Shown in pieces: positions 12,087 to 23,049 of a stretch of DNA of 64,000 bases; the stretch's first letter is position 1; every line of letters starts with the position of its first letter. The notes under the pieces are model-generated. The model did not search any database, had not been told where the DNA came from, and saw only the letters and a list, made by a program, of their open reading frames with translations. The DNA lies in NCBI RefSeq assembly GCF_037126465.1, contig NC_088210.1:27367511-27431510 (forward strand), read 5' to 3'. Both the position numbers and the translations under genes were made by a program. Source of the DNA: Ornithodoros turicata (taxonomy: Eukaryota; Arthropoda; Arachnida; Ixodida; Argasidae).

Positions 12087-12335
12087 CACTCTTAAAAATG
12101 AATTTCACCGCATAGCACGCTCCTAGCCAACCATCATCTCGATTGATATCGTTATCTGCCCTGATTTGTTGAAAACGGGAGGCGTACGCCTTTTCTATGA
12201 CAATTATGAACAGCATAAGTGTCACAAAAAAGGCGTACGCCTCTCGTTTTCAGCAAATCAGGGCAGATAACGATATCATTCGAGATGATGGTTGGCTAGG
12301 AGCGTGCTATGCGGTGAAGTTCATTTTTAACCGTG
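12087..12335. mobile_element. Family A palindromic MITE, full copy
   Basis: A 249-bp copy flanked by TA on both sides. Left end CACTCTTAAAAATGAATTTC; right end reads TTTTTAACCGTG with two substitutions. Both GGCGTACGCC cores are intact, separated by the TATGAACAGCATAAGTGTCA loop. The central loop orientation is opposite to the copy at 10680, as expected if the element can insert either way. Confidence 0.95.
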
Positions 12336-13018
12336 TACTGGAATACTTCCAGGAAAAACAGCTTTAATGCATAGCGTTCTCTCGTAAAGCACAGCGCAAC
12401 GCAAGACTCACTCACTGCTTTCGTAAAAACGTTCATCCCCTTCTGGGCAGACTTCAAGAAGAACCCATCGTTGAGTCCATTAGTGTCACCTTTTTCTTTT
12501 TTTCTCCGCCGAAACTTCATTGACGATGATCACCCTGCCATTTGGTATACGTCTTACATATTTTTTTCTTTTTTTAGATAACTTTCTTGGCTTTATCGCC
12601 ACGTAAGTATCTACTTGTGTGGATCCATATGCCACACCCTTAAAATTGCCGGGCCCGGGGCCTGATAGCGCGGCGTGCCTGTTGGCTACGACATTTCTTT
12701 CCTCGTTATGATACCTTGCGTGGCAAAGGTTCAAGTTTCACATTTGCCAGATGCCTCCCCACAGGCTGCTCATTTATTTATAACGGCTTATTTATTGAAC
12801 TCGCATCAGCGGCTGTGCGATGGTGATGTGACGTGACAACCATGCCGCTATTATTTGTTGAGTCTCCGGCAGGGCATTATGTGAACACTTTGCGGAGCGC
12901 CAGGTATCTGGTGCTTTGTTCCCGTTCAGAAGGAGCTATAATATCGAGACGTTGGTTCGGTGTGAAGAGGAATGGAACTTCTGTTCACTTGTTTCTGGAG
13001 TGAAGTAAATGAGATAAG
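12336..13018. other. No recognised gene
   Basis: No exon or repeat family recognised. GAGATAAG at 13011-13018 is the probable left target duplication of the next element. Confidence 0.45.
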
Positions 13019-13652
13019 TAGAGGTCTCCGCGGGTGCGGGTATATCCGCGGGTACCCGCGTGTACCCGCGCAATTTTCGGATTTGGGGGTAGAAAATGCC
13101 ACTTGATGGGGGTCGCGGGTCGTGGGGGTAACCGCACGCTCCCCGCATCCATGGTAGACGACGAGAAAGTGTTTCCTTCGCTAGCAGGGGCGTTACGTTT
13201 GTACACAGTATCCCTGCATCGAGCGCGCCTAGTGAAAGATTGTTTTCTACGGCAGGGCATATTCCCCAAGAGAAGAGGACATCCCCCAAGCCAACTAAAG
13301 TGGACGGCATACTCTTTCACAACAGCTATTTCGCGAAATAAAAGCGTAAAGGACTGGACATCCGGGGCGTTTTATAATAATTTCATGACCGTTTTTCTTA
13401 ATGTTGTGTGTGCAATTTCACCAAAGGTACAATTTCACGTGCGCAGACACTTTCGTGCTTTTCTACGTTTTGCTGCGGTATTTTAACTTGTGCTGCTCGG
13501 CTGCACTCCCATGCGCAGTGCGGGCCCGCAGTTATACCCGCACAACCCGCGGGAGCGGGTAGTTCTATCAAAACTCTTGCGTGTGCGGAGTGTGAGACCT
13601 TGTCTGTGGGTGCGGGTGCGGGTCGAGATTTACATACCCGCGCAGACCTCTA
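13019..13652. mobile_element. Non-autonomous hAT-like transposon
   Basis: The left end TAGAGGTCTCCGCGGGTGCG and the right end ACCCGCGCAGACCTCTA are terminal inverted repeats. The flanks GAGATAAG (13011-13018) and GCGATATG (13653-13660) agree at 6 of 8 positions, fitting an aged 8-bp hAT-type target duplication. Sub-terminal regions are crowded with CGGGTACCCGCG-type motifs on both sides. Open frames inside run on both strands and show no transposase motif. Length is 634 bp. Confidence 0.7.
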
Positions 13653-14037
13653 GCGATATGGATGAACGGGAAGCTGGAACCTCCTTCGTTCTCTACTGTT
13701 TTGAAATGCCCGTAATCCTGGATGAATGGGAATTGCCGTTCGCAAAGTAAAGCAAGGAGGGAAATATGAAACACATTGTCTTACCATGGACGCGGTAAAC
13801 GCGCGATTAGAGTCAGTCTGAGTATTTTAGACCCCGCACAAGTGCGAGCCCTGCTTTGCTTCTGGCCCTTGACTAAAAATATATTCTCTAGCGTTCAAGG
13901 TGCTGTGTCGGGTTATCGCGTGTTCAGTTGACGCGTTCCTAGGTTGTTAAGAATCGTATCTTCACGTACACACGATCTCTGCTCAGGATGCTGCGTTAAT
14001 TCATCGGATGCGACACAATGTCGCTGTTACTGGTCGG

Positions 14038-14130
14038 TTGCGTTATCGCTTTCGGCAGATGGACTCTCCGAGCCGCACCCACTGTAGTCACTCGAAAAAT
14101 CTCGAACACATCCTTCTCTATTGCCGGCAC
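14038..14130 (+). mobile_element. Non-LTR retrotransposon zinc-knuckle fragment
   Basis: The plus frame reads RYRFRQMDSPSRTHCSHSKN and then LEHILLYCRHC. The pattern of a Cys pair, then E-H-I-L-x-x-C, is the CCHC-type knuckle at the C-terminus of many RNase H-carrying non-LTR retrotransposons. The same motif occurs at about 25275-25345. Only about 30 codons are recognisable; flanking sequence is decayed. Confidence 0.6.
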
Positions 14131-14272
14131 TGTCGATTCATTTTAGGACTACGCTTACAATGTCTTCGAGCCAGCTAGACTCACGCCCTTTCACAGTGAC
14201 AAAATTGCTTCATCCATGGTCAAATCCAGCTAACCACCGCTATGCCCTAAAGCACTGTCTCCCAAGCATAAG

Positions 14273-14428
14273 AGCATCTTGGCCCAATATTGGTCCAATA
14301 TTGACAATACCGGCCGAATATTGGTTGAAGATTGGGCCAATATTGGGCCTCTATTGCCAATATTGGTCCAATATTGACAATACCGGCCCAATATTGGTTC
14401 AAGATTAGACCAATATTGGGCCAAGATG
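14273..14428. repeat. CCAATATTGG-rich palindromic repeat
   Basis: About 155 bp containing five exact CCAATATTGG decamers (each self-complementary) plus near matches, spaced by GGTCC, GGCC and CAATACCGGC. The ends are inverted: AGCATCTTGGCCCAATATTG on the left and CCAATATTGGGCCAAGATG followed by TGCT on the right. A related piece occurs at about 50034-50090. No coding content; it reads as a foldback element of unknown class. Confidence 0.75.
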
Positions 14429-16654
14429 TGCTGCTTGGGTAGCCGTACCTTTCCGGACGCAGGAAGTTATCATATATATTCCCCAGAAATACCCCGAGGA
14501 CTGAGGTGCAGTATCGAATGTGGCCATGAAACTTCACCACCACTCATTATCACCGAAACAAAATTGTTGTCTTTGCTCCATTGTTTGTCACGTTCGTTGT
14601 TATTACTTTTTCTTCCTTTTTTCTTTTCTTTTTGTGCTGCACATTTCGTATTATTCTTCGACTGCGAGTCTTATAGGAGCTCAACTAATTTCTATGAGGT
14701 TCATTGGTCATGTTGAATAACTAAGCACAGTGTTTTCACTTCGTCATTACGCAAAGTGCTCAAATACGAGCATCCACGCAGACGCCACTCATATTCACGA
14801 ACAGGCTATATCTTCAATATCACGGCACTCGCTCATTTCGCAATGAGGAGCACACCACGACGACGGCGTGGAAACAAGAAGCTTCTTTCCAACGACGACG
14901 GAGAAAGGCGGCGTGGCACCTTGAGAAAGCAATTAGGAATCGGGAGCTGGGATATTCCTACGCGGTTGCAGCTTAAATGCTACCCCCTGTCCCTCTCCCT
15001 CGGCGTTTATTAGTGCTCGTGTACGGTGTCTTGCACGCAAAATAGGGGGGGATTAAAGACTCTCGTCGTTGGAAGCCTCGAGCACCTGCATAACTGATTC
15101 CCAGGAATTCATTAATCTGGCCGGATAAGTTCTCCTTCCCTCAACCCCCTCTCTGGGGGAGGGAGGGGGTGGCCGTCCAAGGGGAATCCTTCCGCGGTTT
15201 TTAGAAGCTGCGGAAATCTCTTTAACAGTGCAGCTCTATTGGTTTTTCCCGGGGGGACGGATAGAAAGAGGAGAGGAGAAAAGTTGTTTCCGTCGGAAAG
15301 AATACTTGGGAAGATGCGACGTGTGGTCGGATGAACCCGGTGATGGTTCAGGAGTCTCGCGGCAACTTTGGAGACAAAAGTTTTTCGGGGAGGAAATTTA
15401 GATTATATACGCGTGAACTGATAAAGAATCGTTGCGCTGGACAGAAGGAGGCGAAAGGTTATGCGAGGATAAATATGCGTGAAATGATAAGAGGGGCTAT
15501 AATGCGGACAAGGTAGAAGGTGGACAGGATAACACATCAGGTGAAACTTGGAAGGCTTCGCACGTGGTTTGCGGTTTAGCGTACACGTGTGTGAAACTGG
15601 AACCCTGATATGCAGGGCAACAACAACAGCAACAACATAGATGAATGGATGATGATGATGATGTGGGCAACTGTATTATTAATCGCACGCCCTTTCGGTC
15701 ACGGAATAGAAACATCGTATGAATGGTGTGATTTTTTTTTTGACGACTTTCTGTTTTTATTCTCACGTGGCAACCAGTGTCTCCAAAAAAATAAGAACGC
15801 AAAGCCATGGCGTGACTAGCTGGGCACAGAATATTGTGTTGAGTAAGATGTAATCTTGGGGTACCTTTTCTTTCTTGTCCTTTTTGGTGTCCATATTGAT
15901 TCAGTGAATCATCATTTAGAAAAGAAAGGGAGATACAGAAGGCAATGAATCGAAGGATTTGAATCATTTGAAGCAAGCATTTTGAACGTCCACCATCTTC
16001 CCGTTGTACCGAAGCTATATGCTACAGCGTTACTATAAGCCGCGGCGCGACAGAAAGCCACAATCTAGCGCTTTCAAAAATTCATAAAAATTTGCGCAGT
16101 GTTACGCCGTACGTTTCCGGAACTTTTTCTTTCCCCCTTTTAATAACGGTCGTTTCTTTTAATAACTGCAAAAAAAAATTAAAAAAATAACGTGCTTGAT
16201 CAGTACATTTTGCTGCGATTTATATTTTCTTTTTATCGCCAGCGTCTCACCTGCTCCGTTATTGTACTTGAGCAATTTCCGAGTGTCAAAATCCAATCCG
16301 AGATCCTCATATGTCGCGTTCCCGCCACACACCAAAGCAAAAGTGGTCGAAATGAACTGAATGGAAAGTTAATTAAATCCCTCTTTCTCGTTCTTCGTGC
16401 TCCTCACCCGCGGCTTGACTCGTAAAACGCGCAATGTCTGCTACTGACGTATGATGGAAATCAGTTTCACCGCCTCCGTACACGCCACAGGCCAGCGTGT
16501 CTTCTCGAAACGGACCTTCTTCTTGAATATAAGAATGGGAGCTAACGGGAATGTAACTGGGTATAGTATTGCGCACACACACACACACATAAATGGGATG
16601 ATGATGTGATTGACCCCGCATTCGCAAATATAACTGCGTATTCATAGACAGACA
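14429..16654. other. No recognised gene
   Basis: No supported exon. There is a C/G-rich hairpin-like stretch at 15138-15172, and short trinucleotide runs at 15619-15660. The minus frame at 15497-15976 (159 codons) contains His/Ser/Cys runs derived from those repeats and is not convincing. Confidence 0.45.
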
Positions 16655-16950
16655 TATCGTCTGAAAGCCCCAGTCGACTAATCGCCAAGGTCGGATGGCG
16701 AGAGTTTACATGACAATCGGTCGGGACTCCCAAGGTCGTGCAGAGCTCGACTGAAGCTTAGGGGAACCTGCTGGATAGGTTACATGACCGGTTTCAGTCG
16801 ACAGTCTGTCGTCTGAACCACCTCATCGTAGCGACTTGCTTCTGTTGTGTCGACTTCTTTCTTAAGTCGATGTAGGCCGGTTTACATGCAGAGGAGCAAT
16901 CGACTTGTCTCGTCCAGTCGACTTTCATCGCCTTCATGTAAACGCGCCTT
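16655..16950. repeat. GTCGAC / TTTACATG motif cluster
   Basis: Multiple copies of CAGTCGAC, AGTCGA and their complements alternate with TTTACATG(A/C). The motif TTTACATG or its complement appears at both ends (16706 and about 16937). The layout suggests a degenerate inverted-repeat element about 300 bp long, but clean terminal repeats and target duplications were not found. Confidence 0.5.
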
Positions 16951-17141
16951 ATGTCCCCGTATATCTGCTGTGAGGCGCGACGGTATTCACGTAACCTGAC
17001 GCTACGCGCGGCGGTACAAAATTAGTGTTACACCGTTTCATAATTCAGTCCCACCCTAACTATAGTGTCGTTTGGTGTCGTGAGCCACAAAATTCAGTAT
17101 TTCGTGACTCATCGTCGCTGCATGTATTAAAGGGAAAGATT

Positions 17142-17501
17142 CACTCTTAAAAATGAACTTCACCGCATAGCACGCCCCTAGCCAACCATCATCTCGAATG
17201 ATATCGTTATCTGCCCTGATTTCTTGAAAACGGTAGGCGTACGCCTTTTTGTGACACCTATGCTATTCATACTTGTCACACACACACAGAAAAAAAAACG
17301 TTTTCAACATATCAGGGCAGATAAAGATATCATTCGAGATTATGGTTGGCTAGGAGCGTGCTATGTGGTGAAGTGTGGTGGTGTTCTTTTTCTTTTCTTT
17401 TTCTTTTATCTTTTTTGCTATAGTGGTGACGATGCCCACTTGTGTGCGGCCAACAACGGTAAGCTACTTCTAGCCCCCCCCCCCTTATTTTTAAGAGAGT
17501 G
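17142..17501. mobile_element. Family A MITE interrupted near its right end
   Basis: Left end CACTCTTAAAAATGAACTTC at 17142. The right arm reaches CTATGTGGTGAAG, then is broken by foreign sequence and resumes as TTATTTTTAAGAG at 17485. Removing the insert gives the usual right end. A CACACACACA expansion and an A run replace the second GGCGTACGCC core. Confidence 0.85.
17378..17484 (+). mobile_element. 5'-truncated SINE inside a MITE
   Basis: GTGGTGACGATGCCCACTTG and GCCAACAACGGTAAGC match the 3' body of the SINE at 59592-59838. A T/C-rich stretch precedes it and a C run (17475-17484) follows. Its 3' end abuts the TTTTTAA of the MITE right arm, the same target motif used by the SINEs at 18824 and 24710. 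Confidence 0.65.
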
Positions 17502-18810
17502 CCACCGTGTAGATCCATCCGTAGCTTTGCAGGACCACGTGACTGTACTCACGTGACCAAACATTTAGCGCTAGCGATTGCCCTACAAAGCTATAGCTTT
17601 TGAAATGCGTTTGGTAGAATGCTCAATCATGTAGCCTTGTGTTGTTGTTTTTGATCTATTTTTATTTTTGCCTCGACACTCAACATTCAAACTTTAAACT
17701 GTAACCAAAAAAAAATATTAAAGAAAAACGCACGAAAAGGTGGAATTAAACGACAAATTCATCCAAGAATACCTAATACTGGGCAGAAACCCGGCGCTGG
17801 GAAGCCCGTTCACGATGTCACCCTGTCGTTCAGGTCGTAAAGGGTACTTCGACTTTGATGACTGGTTGTATGTACGTACAGAAGCCAAAATCACTATAGA
17901 GGGGAGGGAGGATTGATTGATTGATTGATTTTGAGTAAAAATAAAATGGGAGGACATTCCTTCTGCTGAATTGGTTTCGTAATTATCTACCCGTATAGCT
18001 GCTAGTAACATCACTAAAACACGTTGTATTGATAACCCCCTCGGTAATTGAAAGCCGTCTTTGCTTTTCAGCCGGAATCTCCTCAATCCTTAATTGTTTC
18101 TTAATTGTCCTCCAAAATCCCTTTCACCCAAGAACGCGTTTACTCCCTTTCCACTTTCTTTTCTTTTCTCTCTCTCTGCGCGCAATTCCGCTCCGTCTAA
18201 AACACCGCGCAACTACAGGGCAGTTGTACTTAATGTCTCCGAAAGAGCACTTTTGCTTTATCGTGTTCCAGTCCACTGCTCGCAACTAATCTGCTGGTGT
18301 GCGTTCTAAATTGCGATTTCCGTATCGAAGAGCGCTTTGGGTCGGGTGGCGGGAGCTCCACCTTTGTTGTTCCTTTTCATTTGGGCGTCCGATTCCGTTC
18401 CGTGTTTTCGCTGCTCCATTTGCGTGATATTTATTTACCGGCTCATTTTATGAGACCGCTATACTTTCGACCGTTGTTTCCTTTTTTCTTTTCTTTTATC
18501 TTTTTTTTTTTTTTTCCTTCTTGTCTGAATGTGTATTTCTGCATGCCGCTACCCGTTATTTGCTAGTGGCGGGAATAACAGCCTCCAGCACACGCAACAT
18601 GAACGTTGTGACATACATTAAAAAAAAGTATGACACACGTACCATGGCGCAATATTTTGACACCTAAATGAAGTAATATGTAAATGTATTAAATATATTT
18701 ATGTTGTGCACGTTTCGGCTCAGAGACGAACTTGGTCCACCGTGCTCAAATATACGAAATATTGTTTCTCCCTTCTTAACCCTATTTTCACCTAACGTTA
18801 GCTCAACCTA
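17502..18810. other. No recognised gene
   Basis: No supported exon. An ATTG/TTGA tetranucleotide run lies at 17911-17930 and a T run at about 18497-18517. Confidence 0.45.
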
Positions 18811-19190
18811 CACTCTTGGAAATGGTGGTGGTGGTGGTGATGGTGAAAGGGTTCGCCGTTGTCGGCCTCACAGAGGTGGGCAACGTGACGACTGACGCCC
18901 TTGGGGAATGTGCGTCCTGGGCCGACTTCTAAGGGAACCGTGCCGACATATGACTGAAAGCGTCCGAGGAAAACCCAGGAAAGCCAGACAGCACAGCCGG
19001 CACCGGGATTCTAACCCGGGTACCTCCCAGTCTCGACGTGACATGTCCAGCACGCCTCTTAAAAATGAACTTCACCGCATAGCAAGCTCCTAGCCGACCA
19101 TCATCCCGAATGACATCGCCTTTTTTGTGACAATTATGAACAGCATAAGTGTAACAAAAAAAAGCCGTACGCCTCTTGTTTTCAGGCGAC
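18811..19190. mobile_element. Deleted family A MITE carrying a SINE
   Basis: CACTCTT at 18811 begins the MITE, which is split by a SINE and resumes as CTCTTAAAAATGAACTTCAC at 19056. The copy lacks the stretch between ATGACATCG and CCTTTTTTGTGACA in the left arm and most of the right arm. It ends near 19190 after CGTACGCCTCTTGTTTTCA. Confidence 0.8.
18824..19055 (-). mobile_element. tRNA-derived SINE, type 2
   Basis: Read on the minus strand, this has a tRNA-like head (the stretch at 19007-19048 contains the complement of GGGTTAGAATCCCGG, a mutated B box), then the body with GTTTTCCTCGGACGC, GTCGGCACGG and GGCCGACAACGGCG, and a CACCACC-rich 3' end. The flanks CTCTTGGAAAT (18813-18823) and CTCTTAAAAAT (19056-19066) are an imperfect target duplication. 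Confidence 0.85.
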
Positions 19191-20843
19191 GTTTAAAATG
19201 GGAATAATCAAAATGTGTTTCGGTCTTCGATCATGAGCGAGCTGCACAATGTTGCGCAACATCATCTTCTATCTGTCACAACGGCACGCGACCGAGACAA
19301 TAACTCTATGGAACCATATGACAGCACGCGTGGCTCAGTACGAAAATCTTTGCTTCAGTTGCTTCGACTCTCAGTATAACGTCGCATTAAATGCGTAAAC
19401 ACTGCATGCTGCGCTCTATGGATTGACATGAGATGTTATTTCCGCGCCACAGAGCCGATAGGTCGAGTCGAGTAAGTCAGTGAGGCCTCGTGCGTAGGCA
19501 CGCAAAGGCCTACTCAAAGTATAGTTCTACAGTCACAATACCTCTTTACTTATTAATGGCTTTATTCCAAGTGTTCCACGAGGAGGGGGGGGGGGGGGGT
19601 GCTTCAAAAGAGTCTTTCTAACGCATTAAGGCGTGACAGATCAAAAGGAGGGAGAGTGCCTGTCCCTAATTCAATCCAAGGGCCACTAATTGGAGATCGA
19701 TACCGACCCCGAGCTCCGTCCACAAAAGCAAAGACTAACTTTCGATCTACTGACAGCTCAAATCAACTTTGAAAGATTCACTCCAAAGTTATTTCTCGAG
19801 CCTCAGCACTTTTTTTTTCTCTCAATATATGTTTTTTATTCAGTTTGTGAACAAAAAGTTTATTCTTTGAGCAGTATAGCCGTATACTGTCATAGAGATT
19901 ATGCGAACTTTGAGCTCGAACGTGGTTACACAGTTTCAGCGTACCGCAAACATAGTCCCCGATCACTTGACGGGTCACGTGGTCCTATAAATCTAATCTA
20001 TGTATGGCACCGTGCGCTCAGAGTAAGAAATGTAAGGTAAGAATGACACACACAAAAAATCAGTTTATGGAGCTACTATCATTGTGCAATTGCACTAACA
20101 AAAACTAATGCATGCGTTGAGGTTTTAGAAACGGGTTTACAAGCGGCTTCCATGGGTTATTTGCACGGGGGTTGCTATCACCATGATAAGGCAAAGACAA
20201 GAACATAAAATATGTTTGTGATACGTAGCACACAGGTTATGTTCCTCTTGATTCTTGAACGAGTTTCGTTTATACCAGCGCTGCGTATAACCATATTAAA
20301 CGTAAATGGGGTTGCGAAATGACACTTAGGTTCCGTGTCTTTAATGGAGCTTCGTGTGTCGAGTGCGCCTTGTTTAAGGTGTCTCCGGCATCGCTTCGTT
20401 GGTCGTTAGTGGAAGGCCAGTCGATGATCCCGCAACACGCAATGGTTGATACATGGAGTGAGGGAATTTATGACGTCATTGGGTTGGGGCTGCCCTCTGT
20501 GGGGAAGATGGCGAACTGTTCACTAGGGCGGAGGTGCTATAAGGTTTGATAAAGCGTATAATGTGGTGATTACGGGACATGTGCATGAATAACAACTGAC
20601 TCCAATTTTACGATCGATGGTGTAAAAGTGTTGGAAGTAAGGAAGCAGAAGCCGCAGGAAGAATTTGATGTTACTCTGCGAGGTTCGGTTTGTGGATAGA
20701 ATCGAATTTCGAAGCTTTAAGTGGAACGCGTGTTGATGAAGAAGGCAACGAGCTGTCGCTGTGCTTTTTGTTGCTTCAGCGACATTAAACATGTTATCAG
20801 GTATTCATTGAAACTCTATACTGTTTTTCAAAGTATACATGTG
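19191..20843. other. No recognised gene
   Basis: No supported exon. A G run at 19588-19598 and a T run at about 19812 are the only low-complexity features. Confidence 0.45.
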
Positions 20844-21226
20844 CAGTGAACCTTCGTTATAACGAAGCCTACGTGACGGAGAAAAAATTCGATACAAAAC
20901 GGTAGTTCGATAAAAGCGGGCATTTTCCAAATACAGTGACATACCTTGAAAGCACCCGCGGGAACGTTAAAAAAGTATTCGAGCAAACAAATAGACCTGT
21001 GTGAGGAGGTCCATGGCAGCCTTTTAAACTATGTGGAAAAAGAGAGATGGGAAAAAGACGTAAGCTGGGTTTTGCGTGCGCGCTGTCACCGGCTCGCCCT
21101 TCGCACTAAGCGGAGATACTTCGAATAATCAGGTTCGAAACACATGTGCTTCGTTCGGGATAGTGCGAGATTCCAAATAAAGCGATAATTTGATAAAGTC
21201 GATTTCATTATAACGAGGGTTTACTC
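20844..21226. mobile_element. Pogo/mariner-type MITE, about 380 bp
   Basis: The ends CAGTGAACCTTCGTTATAAC and the complement of GTTATAACGAAG-like text on the right (TTCATTATAACGAGGGTTTA, then CTC) form terminal inverted repeats. Sub-terminal TTCGATA motifs occur on both sides. This style of end, based on AACC(C/T)TCGTTATAACGAA, is typical of pogo/Tigger-derived non-autonomous elements. No clean TA duplication is visible at the flanks. Confidence 0.7.
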
Positions 21227-21454
21227 CATGTTTATCATCCAACGCTCTCTTCTGTAGTAAGATTAGCGAATAGCGTATTCAGGAAGCACATTGTAATTTG
21301 CCATTTCTGACTACGCATGCATCGTAAAGGCAGCTTCACCTTCTCTATGGTGTTACTGTGGCAGAGTAGCCTTGAAAGGTGCGCAAACAAATCACCACAC
21401 CTGTATTGAATAACGCGGAATAGACCTTTTGCACCCTTTTACCCTGAATAAGGG
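21227..21454. other. Spacer
   Basis: Nothing recognised. Confidence 0.4.
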
Positions 21455-22200
21455 GTTTCTGCCTAGCACTCCTCCTTGGACTATTCCGGCACCCGGCATC
21501 TCCTCGTCGGTGCCTGGGCTATCAAGGAAGAAAGGCGACGTTGCTGTATGCGTGACGAAGTATTGCTCACTCTAGATACGATGAGCTCGTGTTATGAGAC
21601 TTCCACGGCAGTATTCACGGACGGCTCAGTCACGAGAGGAAGTTCGACGTCCGCCTTTGTGATTCCCTCCGAGTCAATTTCGGATGGCCATCATCTCTCA
21701 CATAAAACATCGTCAACATGCGCTGAGCGTTGTGCTATTCTTTTCGCCCTGTGGAAAATTACTGGCAGCCACGTTCGCCTCCTGGGTCGCTTTTACGGAT
21801 TCCAGATCTGCGCTGCAGTGTGTGGCAACTATGGGACTTCGCGGCTCCCTCAGCCATGTGGTCATTGAGATTCTGCAAGTATATAACAAAGCAAGCGCAC
21901 AGGGCCAGTGGATCCCGGGTCATGTGGGCATCAGTGGAAACGAGGACGCAGATCGAACAGCCGCAGGCGCGAATCAGTACACCCGGCGTGTCCTCATCAT
22001 CTTGTCTCGGAGGGATGGAAAACACTCATGGAAAACAACTCATGGAAACTGCTCTGCAACGCGTCGATCAGCGCCAGTTCGACTTGGCCACAATTCTCGG
22101 GCCATGGTCGGACCCCTCACATCAGGTGGAGGCCTAAACGTTGTTGCTGAGTTCCTCTCCAGCACTCGACTAATGGGCGAACTCTAATAGAACACCTTTC
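21455..22200 (+). mobile_element. Non-LTR retrotransposon RNase H fragment, frameshifted
   Basis: The plus strand encodes a recognisable RNase H domain in pieces: AVFTDGSVTRGSSTSAFVIP (first catalytic Asp in TDGS), then CAERCAILFALWKI (the Glu helix). After a frameshift near 21770 it continues with AFTDSRSALQCV (third acidic residue) and GQWIPGHVGISGNEDADRTA (His and last Asp). Further frameshifts lead to LQRVDQRQFDLATILGPWSD, matching the fragment at 11326. This is the C-terminal part of a retrotransposon polyprotein from a clade that carries RNase H (I, R1, Jockey-like). It is dead because of several frameshifts and the absence of a reverse transcriptase domain upstream. Confidence 0.85.
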
Positions 22201-22573
22201 CATGATCATCACTTTGTCGTCACTTCCACAAGTGCAATGGGGCAGTGTACCGCCATAACGGTAGTGAATGATCCACCACATCATCATCCCATTTATATAT
22301 ATGTGTGTGTGCGTGCGTGCGCGCCTACGTACAAAGTGTAAATAATGTTAACCTTCCTCAATATGCTAAACTACGTTATCTCGCAGACGATACAACAGAC
22401 GTCTGCTTTGTCTCTGTCGTCAGCCGGATATCCTCCAATCCAGCTGGGCACAAACAACTGTAAAATCCCACTGCGCATGTCCCAAATGCGTTAAACACGG
22501 CATCATCCGTTGAAGGCTGAATGTAGGCACAATCATGACAGCGCTTCGATATGAACCTCCCATAATAGCTAAT
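22201..22573. other. Retrotransposon 3' tail and spacer
   Basis: The first about 110 bp (CAATGGGGCAGTGTACCGCC, CATCATCATCCCATT) are probably the 3' untranslated end of the preceding retrotransposon. A GT/GC-rich run follows at 22300-22325. Confidence 0.4.
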
Positions 22574-22667
22574 AATAGCAGCCCAGGAACGTAATACACA
22601 ATAGACTAAGTTACCGTTATAATAGCAGCCCAGGAACGTAATACACAATAGACTGAGTTACCGTTTC
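22574..22667 (+). repeat. Two-unit tandem repeat, 47-bp period
   Basis: AATAGCAGCCCAGGAACGTA starts at 22574 and again at 22621. The two units differ only at one base (AGACTAAG versus AGACTGAG), so the duplication is recent. Confidence 0.95.
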
Positions 22668-23049
22668 ACAACAGGCTTCGCTCGGTCGTTTATCAAATGC
22701 GCAAATCTTTTCAATGCGCTGTGTCCCTAGCGAGCACCTGTCAATCGCGGAAAATGTGGCAAGCGTCGCTTCGAACAAAGCGAAAACTGCAAGTACGTCG
22801 TATGTTGATGGGCGCTATAGCGAGTACTTCACTCACTTTGCAACCGTTTTAGGGCTAAGTAGTCTACTTCCAGCACGAACGTGTTTTTGCTTCTGCTTTG
22901 CAAAGTCGTCTGACACGCAGTGTGACGAAAGGTAGCCACGTGATCCCACGTTGCACCGAGCACAAGAGGGAAGGGAAAGAAAACAGAGGTCGTCATATAG
23001 GTGTCATAGAAGTTCTATAGAAGCAGACTATTCACTAATTCACTGTGTA
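22668..23049. other. No recognised gene
   Basis: Nothing recognised before the next MITE. Confidence 0.4.

Noticed and set aside
13034..13486. 150-codon plus frame and overlapping minus frames as genes
   Set aside because: They lie inside a hAT-like element and arise from GC-rich repeated words open on both strands.
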